DNA of 64,000 nt from Geitlerinema sp. PCC 7407 (GTDB taxonomy: Bacteria; Cyanobacteriota; Cyanobacteriia; PCC-7407), in contig NC_019703.1 of assembly GCF_000317045.1 (NCBI RefSeq), positions 670,501 to 734,500 of the forward strand, written 5' to 3'. The notes under the pieces are model-generated. The model saw nothing but the letters and a program-made list of their open reading frames with translations, made no database searches and had not been told where the DNA came from. This document shows positions 51,412-59,992 of the stretch, in pieces (position 1 is the stretch's first letter; each line of letters begins with the position of its first letter). The translations under genes and the position numbers were made by a program.

Positions 51412-54400
51412 CTACAGCGCTTCATGATTCACCTCCTCGGCCTCGGAGCGGACCGGCACAGCCTCCACCAGCGGCGGCGACAGCACATCCGCACTCAGCA
51501 CAATCGGCTCTTCCTCTTCGGCTGTCGGCTGCTCCGCCGTCGTCGCCTCCTCGCTGGGGGGCCGCTCAGGCCGCAGGCGCTGCCGCCCAAAGCCATCAAA
51601 CAGCTCATTCACCTTAAAGGACACATTCAGGTACACACCGCCATCCGAGCGATAGCCCGTGAAATCGCGATCGTCCACGCTGCCGAAGCTGTAGCCCAAG
51701 GCCACCCGCAAATCCGGCGTCACGTAGTACCCCGCCTCCAGCGCCCAGCCCAGCTCATCAAAATTTGCCCCGGGCTGACTAATCCAGCGCACCTCCCCCG
51801 CCACATCCGTGCGATAGCCAATGCGGTGGGTTGCCCGCAGCTGCGCCAGGGAAATCGTGCTGTCATTGCTAAAGTTGCGGGCCTGGTAGGTCTTGCTGTT
51901 GCGCAGGGCGTACTTGCCGTAGAACTCCCAGCGGAAGGTCGGCGCGTAGATCGCCTCCAGCCCAAACAGGTGGTCCCGAGAGCCCGTCCCGTTCTCAAAC
52001 AGCAGCGTATCGGGAATCGTCGAGGGATTTTCTCGGTATTCGTAGCGCAGCAGCGCATTGAAGCGATCGTCCCTCGGGTTGCGGTAGGCCAGGCCCAGCT
52101 TGAGCGTTTTGCTGTTGCCCAGCAGATCGAGCAGCTGATTGGTCGCATCCGCTTGCTGATAGCGCAGCAGCGCCGTCAGCGCGGGCGTCAGCTTGCCCGC
52201 GGCGGCCCCCGAGATCACCGTATTGTCGCCATCGGAGGAGTCCCGGTGCTCCAGGCGAGCGCTGGCCTGGAACTTGGGATTGTCGGTGTACTCGATCCCG
52301 ACGCTGTAGGTATCCCCGCCCGCTAGGGCCAAGGCCGCAGCGCTCTGGCCGGTGGCGTAGGGCTGCAAGAAGCGATCGCCCGCCGCTGTCGGCTCCAGCA
52401 GATCCCGGAAAACGTGCTCATAGCCCAAATTCACCCGCAGGCCCGGCGCGATCGTCCAGCGATGGTTTAGGCCCACCGCCCCCTGACCCGCCATTTGGTT
52501 GTAGGCGTTGATCAGGGAGTAGCGGCCCGTGATGCTGGTGTTCTCCGTCAGGTCATGCTCCAGAATCGTGTCCAGGCTAGTGATCGCGTTCTCCCGGAAC
52601 AGCCCCCCCTCAAAGAACTGGTGAGCCAGCCGGACCGTCACCCCCGGATAGGCATCCCAGTCGAGGCCCAGGGTCGTGCGATCGGGATAGAGCGGATCGT
52701 CGTCGCCCCCCAGATTCAGCTCGTTCTGGGCGCGGAAGGTCAGGGTGTCCACAATGGGCACCGCCAGCCGAGAAACCAGCTGGCTGGTATCGCGATCGAA
52801 CAGGGTTTCCCCGGTGCGGTCTTCCCGCGATCGGTTCACGTACTCCAGGCTCAGATCCGCCGTCCCGACCTTTTGCTGCACCCCGGCCCGGAGGGTCGTC
52901 AGGGTATTGTCCAGACGGCTGCCCGGAATCGGCTCCGGCTCCGGATTGAACAGGTCCACAAACTCCGTCCGCACCAAGGGAGCAATGCCGAAATTGGTTT
53001 CCCGATCGAACTCCGCAAACAGGCGCGTCGTCTCAGCCACATCCGCCGTCAGCGCGCCGCCGTAGCGAGTCTGCCCCGGCGTAAAGCTGGAGGTGGCGTT
53101 GTTGACAAAGTTCTCCTCCACCGACCGGTAGAAAGCGCGGCCCCACACAATCGGCGAAATATTGCCGTCTACTTCCAGGCGATAGGCCGAGCCGTCGACC
53201 GTTCCCAAAAAGATGGAGTCATTGGTGGAGTGGGCGTATTCCCCGACAAAGCGGCCATTGTCGCCCAGGGGCACCAAAAAGTCTGCGCCGTACAGCTCAA
53301 AATCTGCGTCCCCCTGGTCTTCGCGGAGGTAGGTGGCGGCCACCCAGCTTTCGCGCTCGAAGGTGCGGGAGAAGTTGTACTGGAGACGACCCGCGTAGAG
53401 GTTCGTGGTGTCGCGATCGGAGTCGTACTGGTAGGTGACCACCAGCCGCCGCACCAGCGTTGTGCCAAAGGGGTTCAGCTCGGTCGCCAGGACAGGCCGC
53501 CGAAACCTCAGGGTGCCGCGATCGTAGTCGATTTCATAGTCCGGGCCTCGCAGGAGCTGCTTGCGCTCCAGGACCGTTCCCGGCCGGTTGATTTCCTCGG
53601 CCTCCAGGAAAACGACCTCGCTGCCCGGAATCACCAGCCGCCGCGCCAAGAAATAGTCGCCGCTGGTGCCGTTGGGGACGAGGGTGTCCCGCTGGAAGCC
53701 CTCGACGTCGTTGCTGAAGAAGGCCGAAAGCTGGAAGTTGCCGAGGCTGTAGTTGCCCTTGAAGCCGTGGAGCTGGCGCGTGGTGGCGGTGAACTGCTGG
53801 GACGCGCGGGCAAACTCGAAGGTGTCGTAGTCGCCCCACATGCCGTAGTCGGCTTCGGCCCCGGCCTCCGGCGAGGAGCGCTCGAAGCGCAAAAAGAGGC
53901 TGTCGCGGGACGGCGTGGTTTTCTGGACGGTGGAGCTGTCGCCGTAGACGGGGTAGTCCTGCTCGCAGAACTGGACGTCCTGGTAGAGGCGATTGCCGTC
54001 GCAGGTCTCGTTGAGGGCGCGCGAGCTGTTGTAGGCGCCGGTAAAGAGCCATTCACCGACGCGGCCGGTGGCAAAGGCAGCCGCGTCTAGGTCGACTTCG
54101 GTGCCGTCGTCGATGATGTCCGGGTCGAGGAACTCGCGGAGGCTGCCCCAGTAGTTGGTCCCGGCCTCCCCAATGCGCAGATTGACCACCCCCGTGGCGA
54201 TCGAGGGCCGCAGGTTCGTGACAAACTCGACCTGGGTGAAGGTTTCGAGGGGATTTTCCTGGGGGCCGAGGTCGATGGGCAGGGGCTCCAGCGTGGTGCG
54301 ATCGCCCTTCCCAAAGACCTCGTCTCGGTCTACCGCAGCCCGCACCTGGACCTTTTGGGCGTTGGTGGTGGACTGTAGGCGCGCGGTGAACTGGCCGTCC

Positions 54401-55230
54401 CGGGCGATCGCCTGGAAGCCCGGCCGATCTTCGTCGGCATCTGCGCCCAGGAACTGGCCCGCCGTGCTGGTCAGCGTCACCGTTGACGTTTGGGTCAGGG
54501 GGTTGCCCTGGGCATCGAGGAGCGAACCCCGCAGGGTGAGCGCGGAGCGGCCATCGGCCATGATCCGGCCTTCGTCCTCGGCTTCCAGGCTGATCTGGAT
54601 TTCTGGCTCTTCTAGGGTGAGGGTGACTGTGCTGGTCTGGCCGCCGTCGACGCGGGCGCTGAGCACGTTTTCCCCAGCCTGTAGCGGGACGCTGTACCAG
54701 ATCTGAGTCACCAAGCTGCGATCGCTGTCGGTGCTCGTCTGGGTGGGCAGATCGGGGTCGAGGGGCCGACCATTGAGGGTCACCAAGACGCGATCGCCCG
54801 CGTGAAACTCCACCACCACGCTGGTTTTGGCTGTGGTCACGCTGCCTGAGTCGGGCGTGAGGATGCGCACCTCGCCCGGGGCGATCGCCGGTCCGACCTG
54901 AGTCGCCGGGGCTGCCGTTTCTCCTAGGCCCTCTGGCGCAATTTCTGGCGCAATTTCTGGCGCGAGCTCTGCCTCTGCCTCGCTTGAGGTGGGGGCAGCC
55001 TCCAGCTCTTCCGACGGGAGCACCGGGGGTTCGTCTGCCAAGGGCCGCAGCCGAGAATCTGGGGCCGAAATCTCTTCAGCGCCCTCAGTCAGGGCCTCTG
55101 GGGTCTCTGGGGCTGGGGCCGAGGACTGGGCCGACGCAGCAGGCGCCATTACCGCCGCGATCGCCGCGCTCAGCACCCCTAGCCACAGCCCTTCGGAGGG
55201 CCAACGAAACGAGCCTGTTCCGCGTTTCAT
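51412..55230 (-). CDS. Very large outer-membrane beta-barrel protein with Ig-like N-terminus
   Basis: About 1272 residues from ATG 55230 (MKRGTGSFRWPSEGLW), with GGAGG upstream. Signal peptide to about residue 35 (MAPAASAQ), then an acidic Pro/Glu-rich region with APEIAPEIAPE repeats. Two Ig-like domains follow (VVVEFHAGDRVLVTLNGRPLD; MADGRSALTLRGSLLDAQG). From about residue 300 to 1209 the sequence alternates as in barrel strands, e.g. RGPDYEIDYDRGTLRFRRP and WEFYGKYALRNSKTY. A last strand ends in NVSFKVNELF, an outer-membrane beta signal-like Phe. A 63-residue acidic tail follows. No TonB box or OmpA motif is seen. Second gene of the operon. Confidence 0.75.
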   Translation of the reverse strand: MKRGTGSFRWPSEGLWLGVLSAAIAAVMAPAASAQSSAPAPETPEALTEGAEEISAPDSRLRPLADEPPVLPSEELEAAPTSSEAEAELAPEIAPEIAPEGLGETAAPATQVGPAIAPGEVRILTPDSGSVTTAKTSVVVEFHAGDRVLVTLNGRPLDPDLPTQTSTDSDRSLVTQIWYSVPLQAGENVLSARVDGGQTSTVTLTLEEPEIQISLEAEDEGRIMADGRSALTLRGSLLDAQGNPLTQTSTVTLTSTAGQFLGADADEDRPGFQAIARDGQFTARLQSTTNAQKVQVRAAVDRDEVFGKGDRTTLEPLPIDLGPQENPLETFTQVEFVTNLRPSIATGVVNLRIGEAGTNYWGSLREFLDPDIIDDGTEVDLDAAAFATGRVGEWLFTGAYNSSRALNETCDGNRLYQDVQFCEQDYPVYGDSSTVQKTTPSRDSLFLRFERSSPEAGAEADYGMWGDYDTFEFARASQQFTATTRQLHGFKGNYSLGNFQLSAFFSNDVEGFQRDTLVPNGTSGDYFLARRLVIPGSEVVFLEAEEINRPGTVLERKQLLRGPDYEIDYDRGTLRFRRPVLATELNPFGTTLVRRLVVTYQYDSDRDTTNLYAGRLQYNFSRTFERESWVAATYLREDQGDADFELYGADFLVPLGDNGRFVGEYAHSTNDSIFLGTVDGSAYRLEVDGNISPIVWGRAFYRSVEENFVNNATSSFTPGQTRYGGALTADVAETTRLFAEFDRETNFGIAPLVRTEFVDLFNPEPEPIPGSRLDNTLTTLRAGVQQKVGTADLSLEYVNRSREDRTGETLFDRDTSQLVSRLAVPIVDTLTFRAQNELNLGGDDDPLYPDRTTLGLDWDAYPGVTVRLAHQFFEGGLFRENAITSLDTILEHDLTENTSITGRYSLINAYNQMAGQGAVGLNHRWTIAPGLRVNLGYEHVFRDLLEPTAAGDRFLQPYATGQSAAALALAGGDTYSVGIEYTDNPKFQASARLEHRDSSDGDNTVISGAAAGKLTPALTALLRYQQADATNQLLDLLGNSKTLKLGLAYRNPRDDRFNALLRYEYRENPSTIPDTLLFENGTGSRDHLFGLEAIYAPTFRWEFYGKYALRNSKTYQARNFSNDSTISLAQLRATHRIGYRTDVAGEVRWISQPGANFDELGWALEAGYYVTPDLRVALGYSFGSVDDRDFTGYRSDGGVYLNVSFKVNELFDGFGRQRLRPERPPSEEATTAEQPTAEEEEPIVLSADVLSPPLVEAVPVRSEAEEVNHEAL
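54933..54962 (-). repeat. 12-base tandem repeat in barrel gene
   Basis: CTGGCGCAATTT occurs at 54933-54944 and 54945-54956, followed by a partial third copy. It codes for the APEI repeats of the protein's acidic linker and may vary in copy number between strains. Confidence 0.6.
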
Positions 55231-55232
55231 CC

Positions 55233-56195
55233 TCACTCCTCCCCTGCCGCAGGCGTCACCGCAAAATTCATTCGCACCAGTCCCCCGGGCTCTAGGCGCA
55301 CCAGGCGAGACTGGCTATTGCCCTCAATGCGAACCCGGTTGGGGGCCAGGGTGTAGTCGGGAATGCTCGTCAGATCCAGCACGCCGCTGCGATACCCAGA
55401 AATGACGTTCGCCACCGAGAACAGGCCCTCTTCATCGGTCGTGATGCGGTTGCCATCATCGAGAAACACCACCGCATTGGGAACACCGGGCTCTCCCGGC
55501 TGCTGCTCTCCGTCAAAATTCTTGTCCACAAACACCCGGCCAAGCAGGGTGCCGCAATCCGACAGAATGCCGGGGCGAATGCGCAGCAGGTGGCTGGCCT
55601 GATTGCTCTGGATCGGCTGACCGCCCGACAGGCCCGCAGAAACTGCCAGGTTGCGCCCCGAACCCCGCACCGAGTCCGGCGTCAGCAGCGCCGCGTAAAC
55701 AATATTGAGAACTTGTCCGGGTGCGAGGCTAACAGTGCTGTTAAAGGTAATCGTCCCGTCGGTGACTGGCCCCGGCGTGAGGGTCACCGGCACTGTCCCC
55801 GTCTCTGAGGTGAACGAGCCTTGCAGGGAACTCGGCACAAACTGCAATCCCAGCGGCAGCTTGTCAGTCACAGACACGTTGTTGACCGTTGCCGTGCCGC
55901 TGTTGCGTACCAGCAGGCGATAGACCACGGTGTCTCCAGGCTCTGCCGCTGCGCGATCGCCCGTCTTGATCAGCTCCAGTACCGGCTGCCCCTGGTTCGC
56001 AACCACCGTCGTCGGATTCGACGGCACAGGCTGAGGCGGAGCCGTAGGCGTTGGGCGATAGATCGCGTTCGCCGTATTCGTAATCGTGACTGCCTGCTGT
56101 GCATTCGCGGGCAGTGTCAGCGTTGGTAAATAGCCGTGCAAGAGAAGGGCCTGGATCGCTAATCCAGCCCATCGCGGCCACGTCGCGTTCCGCAT
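55233..56195 (-). CDS. Secreted DUF11/SdrD-like protein, first gene of surface operon
   Basis: 320 residues with a signal peptide (LPTLTLPANAQQA cleavage area). Residues of about 70-190 form one DUF11 domain (LELIKTGDRAAAEPGDTVVY, NNVSVTDKLPLGLQFVPSS). Residues of about 215-290 form a SdrD-B/carboxypeptidase-regulatory-like domain with GRVFVDKNFDGEQQPGEPGV and GNRITTDEEGLFSV. This pattern is common on cell-surface proteins that can be calcium-dependent. Its stop codon lies 2 bases before the barrel gene's ATG, and a GTG overlap also exists, so the two are coupled. It probably presents a small surface module linked to the barrel protein. Confidence 0.75.
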   Translation of the reverse strand: MRNATWPRWAGLAIQALLLHGYLPTLTLPANAQQAVTITNTANAIYRPTPTAPPQPVPSNPTTVVANQGQPVLELIKTGDRAAAEPGDTVVYRLLVRNSGTATVNNVSVTDKLPLGLQFVPSSLQGSFTSETGTVPVTLTPGPVTDGTITFNSTVSLAPGQVLNIVYAALLTPDSVRGSGRNLAVSAGLSGGQPIQSNQASHLLRIRPGILSDCGTLLGRVFVDKNFDGEQQPGEPGVPNAVVFLDDGNRITTDEEGLFSVANVISGYRSGVLDLTSIPDYTLAPNRVRIEGNSQSRLVRLEPGGLVRMNFAVTPAAGEE

Positions 56196-56298
56196 GTGCG
56201 CTCAGTTGTCACCCCACACCAAAAAAGCCGAAAACGTAGATGCTTTTGCCCCACACAAATCCTCGGATCCAAGAAAATCATCCGGGGAATTACAGTCA

Positions 56299-56326
56299 TC
56301 TATAACAGTTCAGCGATTAGATGGAA
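56299..56326 (-). promoter_or_regulatory. Candidate extended -10 promoter of the surface operon
   Basis: Read leftward: TTCCAT (56321-56326) as a weak -35, 16-base spacing, then TGTTATAGA with an extended -10 (TGnTATAGA, 56299-56307). The ATG of the first operon gene is about 95 bases downstream. The match is moderate. Confidence 0.35.
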
Positions 56327-56497
56327 ATAGGCTTTAAAAAATAATCAAAATCTGGGGATGCCGAAATTCGGCACTTTGACGGATTGCGCTGGACGATTTC
56401 AGCCAAAACTCCGGTGGCCGATCGCCCCCTCAGAAACTTTGAGTCAAGCCGGGGCTCTCCCCCAAGACGAGCAGGGAAGCGGGCGATCGCCTTGATC

Positions 56498-56569
56498 AGA
56501 CAAGGGCTTAGGACAGATTGCTTCGCCGTGGCAATCCTTGTGGTGCGGGGAGCCAGTAGGCCCTTGTCT
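56498..56569. repeat. Structured inverted repeat with nested hairpin
   Basis: AGACAAGGGC (56498-56507) and GCCCTTGTCT (56560-56569) are perfect complements, with 52 bases between. Inside, GATTGC pairs with GCAATC. The fold looks like a branched RNA or a miniature palindromic element. Confidence 0.4.
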
Positions 56570-56716
56570 TGGTGAGGCTCTGAAGGCTTTTGGGTGGCTA
56601 GTTGAGGAAGAGGTTTAGATGCGGTGCCTTTCGCCCCCTCTCCGGTGGTTTCGGGGGCGATTGTGCGGTCACCCCTTTGTGCTAGAAACGATGCATCTAC
56701 ATTCAGGAGACCACCC

Positions 56717-57133
56717 ATTCTAAAAGCTGCACTCTCTCTCTCAATCGCTGCTTTACCCCTAGCCGCTGGGAGCGCGATCGCCAACCCTGCGCCTCACTTC
56801 TACCCAAGCTCGACCGTAGAGGCTTGGCAAACGGTCTATAGCGGCAACAGCGGCGAGATCTATGTTGATGCCTGGTCGGTACAGGACGGGCAAAAAGGCG
56901 AGGTGTTTTTTTGGTACCAAATGCACTTCAGTCAGCCCCTTAACCAAGTCAGCCACATGCAGATTTTTGCTAGCGCCAACTGTGCTGACGGCGTCGTTAC
57001 CGATCGCTATGTGAACTACTTGGATACCACTGGCCGCGTCATCAGCAGCAAGAACGACGGAGCTGATGGGAAGAAGACAGCGCTAGCCGCTGTTGCTGAC
57101 ATAGCTTGTGCCCAGAGTCGCTACCGAAATTAG
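56717..57133 (+). CDS. Small secreted protein resembling surface-adhesin E type, possible ATT start
   Basis: From an ATT codon at 56717 preceded by AGGAG 7 bases upstream, the protein reads (M)LKAALSLSIAALPLAAG, then SAIANPAPH: a clean signal peptide followed by a mature part of about 115 residues. A GTG at 56624 would add 31 atypical residues. The mature part has YVDAWSVQDGQKGEVFFWY, VSHMQIFASANCADG and VADIACAQ, resembling the small SAM-independent surface-adhesin E family by pattern only. Two cysteines may form a disulfide. It lies divergent from the surface operon. Function unknown. Confidence 0.5.
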   Translation: MLKAALSLSIAALPLAAGSAIANPAPHFYPSSTVEAWQTVYSGNSGEIYVDAWSVQDGQKGEVFFWYQMHFSQPLNQVSHMQIFASANCADGVVTDRYVNYLDTTGRVISSKNDGADGKKTALAAVADIACAQSRYRN

Positions 57134-57317
57134 TAAGCCTGAGATATCGCGCTTCCGGTTTTGATCGGAAATTTAGGCCAAGAAATTTCAGCCAAATGTC
57201 GGATCGATCGCCCATCCCCTGCCTATGCCCTCGGGTTGAAGAGGGGGACCGCTCCTTTGGGCTGCCCGGGACGCCCTTGCTGCGCCCCGGGCGATCGCCG
57301 ATAAAAGCAAACAGCCG

Positions 57318-58112
57318 TTAGGCGATCGCGGCTTTCAGCTCCCGGCAAAACTCCGCCACCGAGGCCACGCCTTCTTCGGGCGTGCCCTCAGCTAGGCGCT
57401 TCACAAAGGCGCTGCCCACAATCACCGCGTCTGCGCCCCAGTCCTTGACCTGGCGCGCCTGCTCCGGCTGAGAAATCCCAAAGCCCACACCAACTGGCTT
57501 CGCGCTGACCTCCCGCAGGTCCACCAGCAGATCCTTGACGCGGCTCTGGATTTCGGAGCGTATCCCCGTCACGCCGGTCACGCTGACGAGGTAGACGAAG
57601 CCCTGGGCCTGCTGGGCGATCGCCCGAATGCGATCTTGAGAGCTCGTAGGAGCAACCAGCAGAATCACATCAATGCCCTTTTCGGCGGCTGGCTTGAGCA
57701 GACTGTCGGCTTCCTCCAGCGGCAAGTCGGGCACCACCAGGCCCTTGGCACCGGCTGCCACCGCCTGATCGAGGAATGTCTCAATGCCCCGATTCAAAAT
57801 CGGGTTGTAGTAGGTAAACAGCACCACAGGTGCCTTGAGCTCCGGCGTCACCTCCCGCAGCATCTCCAGCACCATCTCGAGGCGCACGCCCTTGCTGAGG
57901 GCTCGCGTTGCCGCTGCCTGAATGACGGGTCCGTCGGCTAGGGGATCAGAATAAGGGACTCCCAACTCGATCAAGTCTGCGCCGTTTTGATCGAGAGCCC
58001 GCAGCGCTTTTGCCGTGGTTTCCAAATCTGGATCGCCTGCCGTAATGAAGGGAATCAGCGCACACTGCTGGCGATCGCGCAAAGACTGGAAGCAATCCGA
58101 GATAGCTGTCAT
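57318..58112 (-). CDS. trpA: Tryptophan synthase alpha subunit
   Basis: TIM-barrel enzyme splitting indole-3-glycerol phosphate to indole. About 264 residues from ATG 58112 ([17 protein letters not shown]). Active-site Glu and Asp lie in [19 protein letters not shown]. Other blocks are [53 protein letters not shown] and [10 protein letters not shown], with [12 protein letters not shown] near the end. A GTG at 58124 is in frame. It lies leftward after ndhL and DUF3007, about 276 bases away; trp genes are dispersed in cyanobacteria. Confidence 0.95.
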   Translation of the reverse strand: MTAISDCFQSLRDRQQCALIPFITAGDPDLETTAKALRALDQNGADLIELGVPYSDPLADGPVIQAAATRALSKGVRLEMVLEMLREVTPELKAPVVLFTYYNPILNRGIETFLDQAVAAGAKGLVVPDLPLEEADSLLKPAAEKGIDVILLVAPTSSQDRIRAIAQQAQGFVYLVSVTGVTGIRSEIQSRVKDLLVDLREVSAKPVGVGFGISQPEQARQVKDWGADAVIVGSAFVKRLAEGTPEEGVASVAEFCRELKAAIA

Positions 58113-58388
58113 GATTGAACTCACTACAAAGCGGCAGAGACAAACATAGGACGCCTTTTCCCGGAGGCACTGCGGTCACCGCCGCCACACCCCGGCAAAG
58201 TTTCTCATCCGACGATCTAGCTTACAGAACTTTAAGCAAAGCCCATCGCTTTTGCGTGGGGGATGGGGGGTAGCCTCGCCGCACAGCCGGTCAGCGCACC
58301 CTCAAAAAGAAACTGGGCGATCGCCTCTAGCCCAGAAGCGCGCCCAGTCTCGTCGCTATTGTGAACCCTGGAGGAGTGGGTGACGCGC

Positions 58389-58712
58389 CTAGGTCAGCGA
58401 GTCGGGCGATCGCGTCTCCTCAGCCTCGATCTGGGCTTGCAAAGCCGCCAACTCTTCCGGCGACAGCTCTTCTAGCTGCTTTTGCAGCACAGCGTCTTTG
58501 TAGTCCTGCACCTGCCGGTTGTAGGTCATCTGCTGCGTCACTGCCCGAAACAGATAGCTGGCCAGCCAGCCCAGCAGCGCCAAAACCAGAATCACCTGAC
58601 TCCAGATTCCAGCATCGGTCGCCTCTAGGCCCAGCACCTTGAGCAGCACGTAGGCGCCGCCGCCCAGGGCAAACACCCCAACCCCAATCAACAGAACATC
58701 AATTCGCCGCAT
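58389..58712 (-). CDS. DUF3007 membrane protein
   Basis: 107 residues with two membrane segments (IDVLLIGVGVFALGGGAYVLL and IWSQVILVLALLGWLASYLF), then a helix FRAVTQQMTYNRQVQDYKD and an acidic Glu/Ala-rich tail with LSPEELAALQAQIE. It matches the DUF3007 family, found in cyanobacteria and plastid-related proteins. It follows ndhL by 21 bases on the same strand, so a link to the thylakoid NDH-1 complex is plausible. The role is unproven. Confidence 0.78.
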   Translation of the reverse strand: MRRIDVLLIGVGVFALGGGAYVLLKVLGLEATDAGIWSQVILVLALLGWLASYLFRAVTQQMTYNRQVQDYKDAVLQKQLEELSPEELAALQAQIEAEETRSPDSLT

Positions 58713-58733
58713 AGCTGACTCGTTTAATTCCGT

Positions 58734-58946
58734 TTAGGCCTGGATCTGCCGAGGCTTTGGGCGCAGGTTCAAAAAGGGTGCCAGCAGCAAGAGGCCCGGG
58801 AAGCAAAAGAACACCACAAAGTACATGAAGAGCCGCTCAATGGAGCTTGCCACATACCAGCGGCTCTTGAGATAAACGTAGGTTCCAGCCGGAATCACCA
58901 GCAAGTACGCACCCGCCAGGGCCAAGTAAAGCAGCGCGATCGTCAT
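58734..58946 (-). CDS. ndhL: NAD(P)H-quinone oxidoreductase subunit L
   Basis: A 70-residue hydrophobic subunit of the cyanobacterial NDH-1 complex, involved in cyclic electron flow and CO2 uptake (formerly ictA). It starts [20 protein letters not shown], contains [19 protein letters not shown] and a second membrane segment [19 protein letters not shown], and ends RPKPRQIQA. It is the first gene of the leftward ndhL-DUF3007 pair. Confidence 0.9.
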   Translation of the reverse strand: MTIALLYLALAGAYLLVIPAGTYVYLKSRWYVASSIERLFMYFVVFFCFPGLLLLAPFLNLRPKPRQIQA

Positions 58947-59129
58947 GGGTTTTTACTAAATTTGGGTGAGCGGATTTAGGGACCATTCTATCGCGATCGC
59001 GCAACCACCCCAGCGATCGCCCCCACAAACAAGCCTTACTAGCCGCAATCTTCACCCCCCAAGGCTCACTTGCATCCCGAGACAGTTAATGGTGAAATAA
59101 GCAGATGGCAATCATAAGCCAATTTAACT

Positions 59130-59458
59130 GGGGGCGTGGCGGAATGGTAGACGCTACGGACTTAAGGAAATTGAGCCTTGGCGGAGAAATCTGCTAAGTG
59201 AATGCTCTCAAACTCAGGGAAACCTAAATCTGCCCCAAATCGGCAGACACGGCAATCCTGAGCCAAGCCGAAGCCAAACGCTTCGGAAGGTGCAGAGGCC
59301 CGACGGGAGCTACCCTAACGTCAAGCCGAGGGTAAAGGGAGGGTCCAATTCTCAAAGCCCGCTCGCCAAAGGCGAAGCGGCGCAGTGGCGAAAGCTACGC
59401 GGGAATGAAAATCCGTTGACCCTAAACGGTCGTGAGGGTTCGAGCCCCTCCGCCCCCA
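59130..59458 (+). tRNA. trnL: tRNA-Leu(UAA) interrupted by a group I intron
   Basis: Acceptor GGGGGCG (59130-59136) pairs with CGCCCCC (59451-59457) and the discriminator is A59458. The anticodon stem ACGGA pairs with TCCGT, and the spliced loop reads CUUAAAA, giving anticodon UAA. The intron sits between U34 and A35 (exon 1 59130-59163, exon 2 59408-59458). A long variable arm follows, then the T arm with GGTTCGAGCC. CCA is not encoded (A is followed by TCC). Confidence 0.93.
59164..59407 (+). ncRNA. Group I intron in tRNA-Leu(UAA)
   Basis: 244 bases, beginning AAGGAAATTGAGCC and ending with G (59407), as group I introns do. The conserved catalytic core reads ACGGGAGCTACCCTAACGTC (P7-J region), followed by GAGGGTAAAGGGAGGGTCCA. 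Hairpins such as CCGAAGC/GCTTCGG precede it. It closely resembles the trnL intron shared by cyanobacteria and plastids and should self-splice with guanosine. Confidence 0.93.
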
Positions 59459-59474
59459 TCCATGTCAGCCCAGC

Positions 59475-59522
59475 GCGATCGCCCTTCTCCCAGTCAGGGT
59501 GCCTTTTCGAGAAGGCGATCGC
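59475..59522 (+). terminator. HIP1-based hairpin after trnL
   Basis: GCGATCGCCCTTCTC (59475-59489) pairs with GAGAAGGCGATCGC (59509-59522) except for one bulged C. No T tract follows, so it may act as a processing or termination structure for the tRNA transcript. Confidence 0.45.
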
Positions 59523-59855
59523 CTTGCTCAATTCCACTCAGCCGAAATTGCCGTAAACGCTGCAGCGTTAGTTAAATTTCGTGGGTGTTTTCTAGGTTCT
59601 ACCCAGTTTCGATGAATACAATCGATACCGTAGCCCTTAGAGGCAACTTGCCCCGTCTTTTCCCGAGTTGCTCGTGGCTGCCTGATTTTGCGATCGCCAA
59701 CTTTACTCAGCCATGAAGTCTTAGTAAAGCTTCTTTGAGATGTGCCTTTCGACCGAATAGCGCATTGAAACGGAAAGTGTAGAGTGGCAGCGGCGGTCTA
59801 GATCCTAGATCCGCTCCCCAATATTTTTCACCCCAAGCAGGAATTTTGAGGAGAC

Positions 59856-59874
59856 CGCCTGTAGTCTACAGGCG
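59856..59874. promoter_or_regulatory. 19-base odd palindrome upstream of 492-residue gene
   Basis: CGCCTGTAG, one T, then CTACAGGCG: a perfect dyad about 120 bases upstream of the next start codon. Its size suits a dimeric repressor operator, though a stem-loop is also possible. Confidence 0.4.
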
Positions 59875-59992
59875 AACTCACGCTCTTCATCCAGCATTTA
59901 TTCGGAGGGAGGAGCGTGACATCCGTCACCAGCTGAGACCGCCAATCTCACACAGCCCCTAGTTCCCCGTCACCGGCCCCAGCCCCAGAGCC

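Larger units (their letters stand above)
56196..56716. other. Intergenic region upstream of surface operon
   Basis: About 520 bases with no convincing gene. It holds a candidate promoter for the operon (56299-56326) and a structured repeat at 56498-56569. HIP1 sites are present. Confidence 0.5.
59459..59992. other. Intergenic region after trnL
   Basis: About 534 bases. Features seen: a bulged stem built on HIP1 (59475-59489 with 59509-59522), probably ending trnL; a 14-base palindrome AACGCTGCAGCGTT at 59556-59569; and an operator-like dyad at 59856-59874. No gene is supported. Confidence 0.5.

Noticed and set aside
52495-54090. 531-codon rightward open frame
   Set aside because: It lies fully antisense to the barrel gene, has the composition of a GC-rich shadow frame and no domain pattern.
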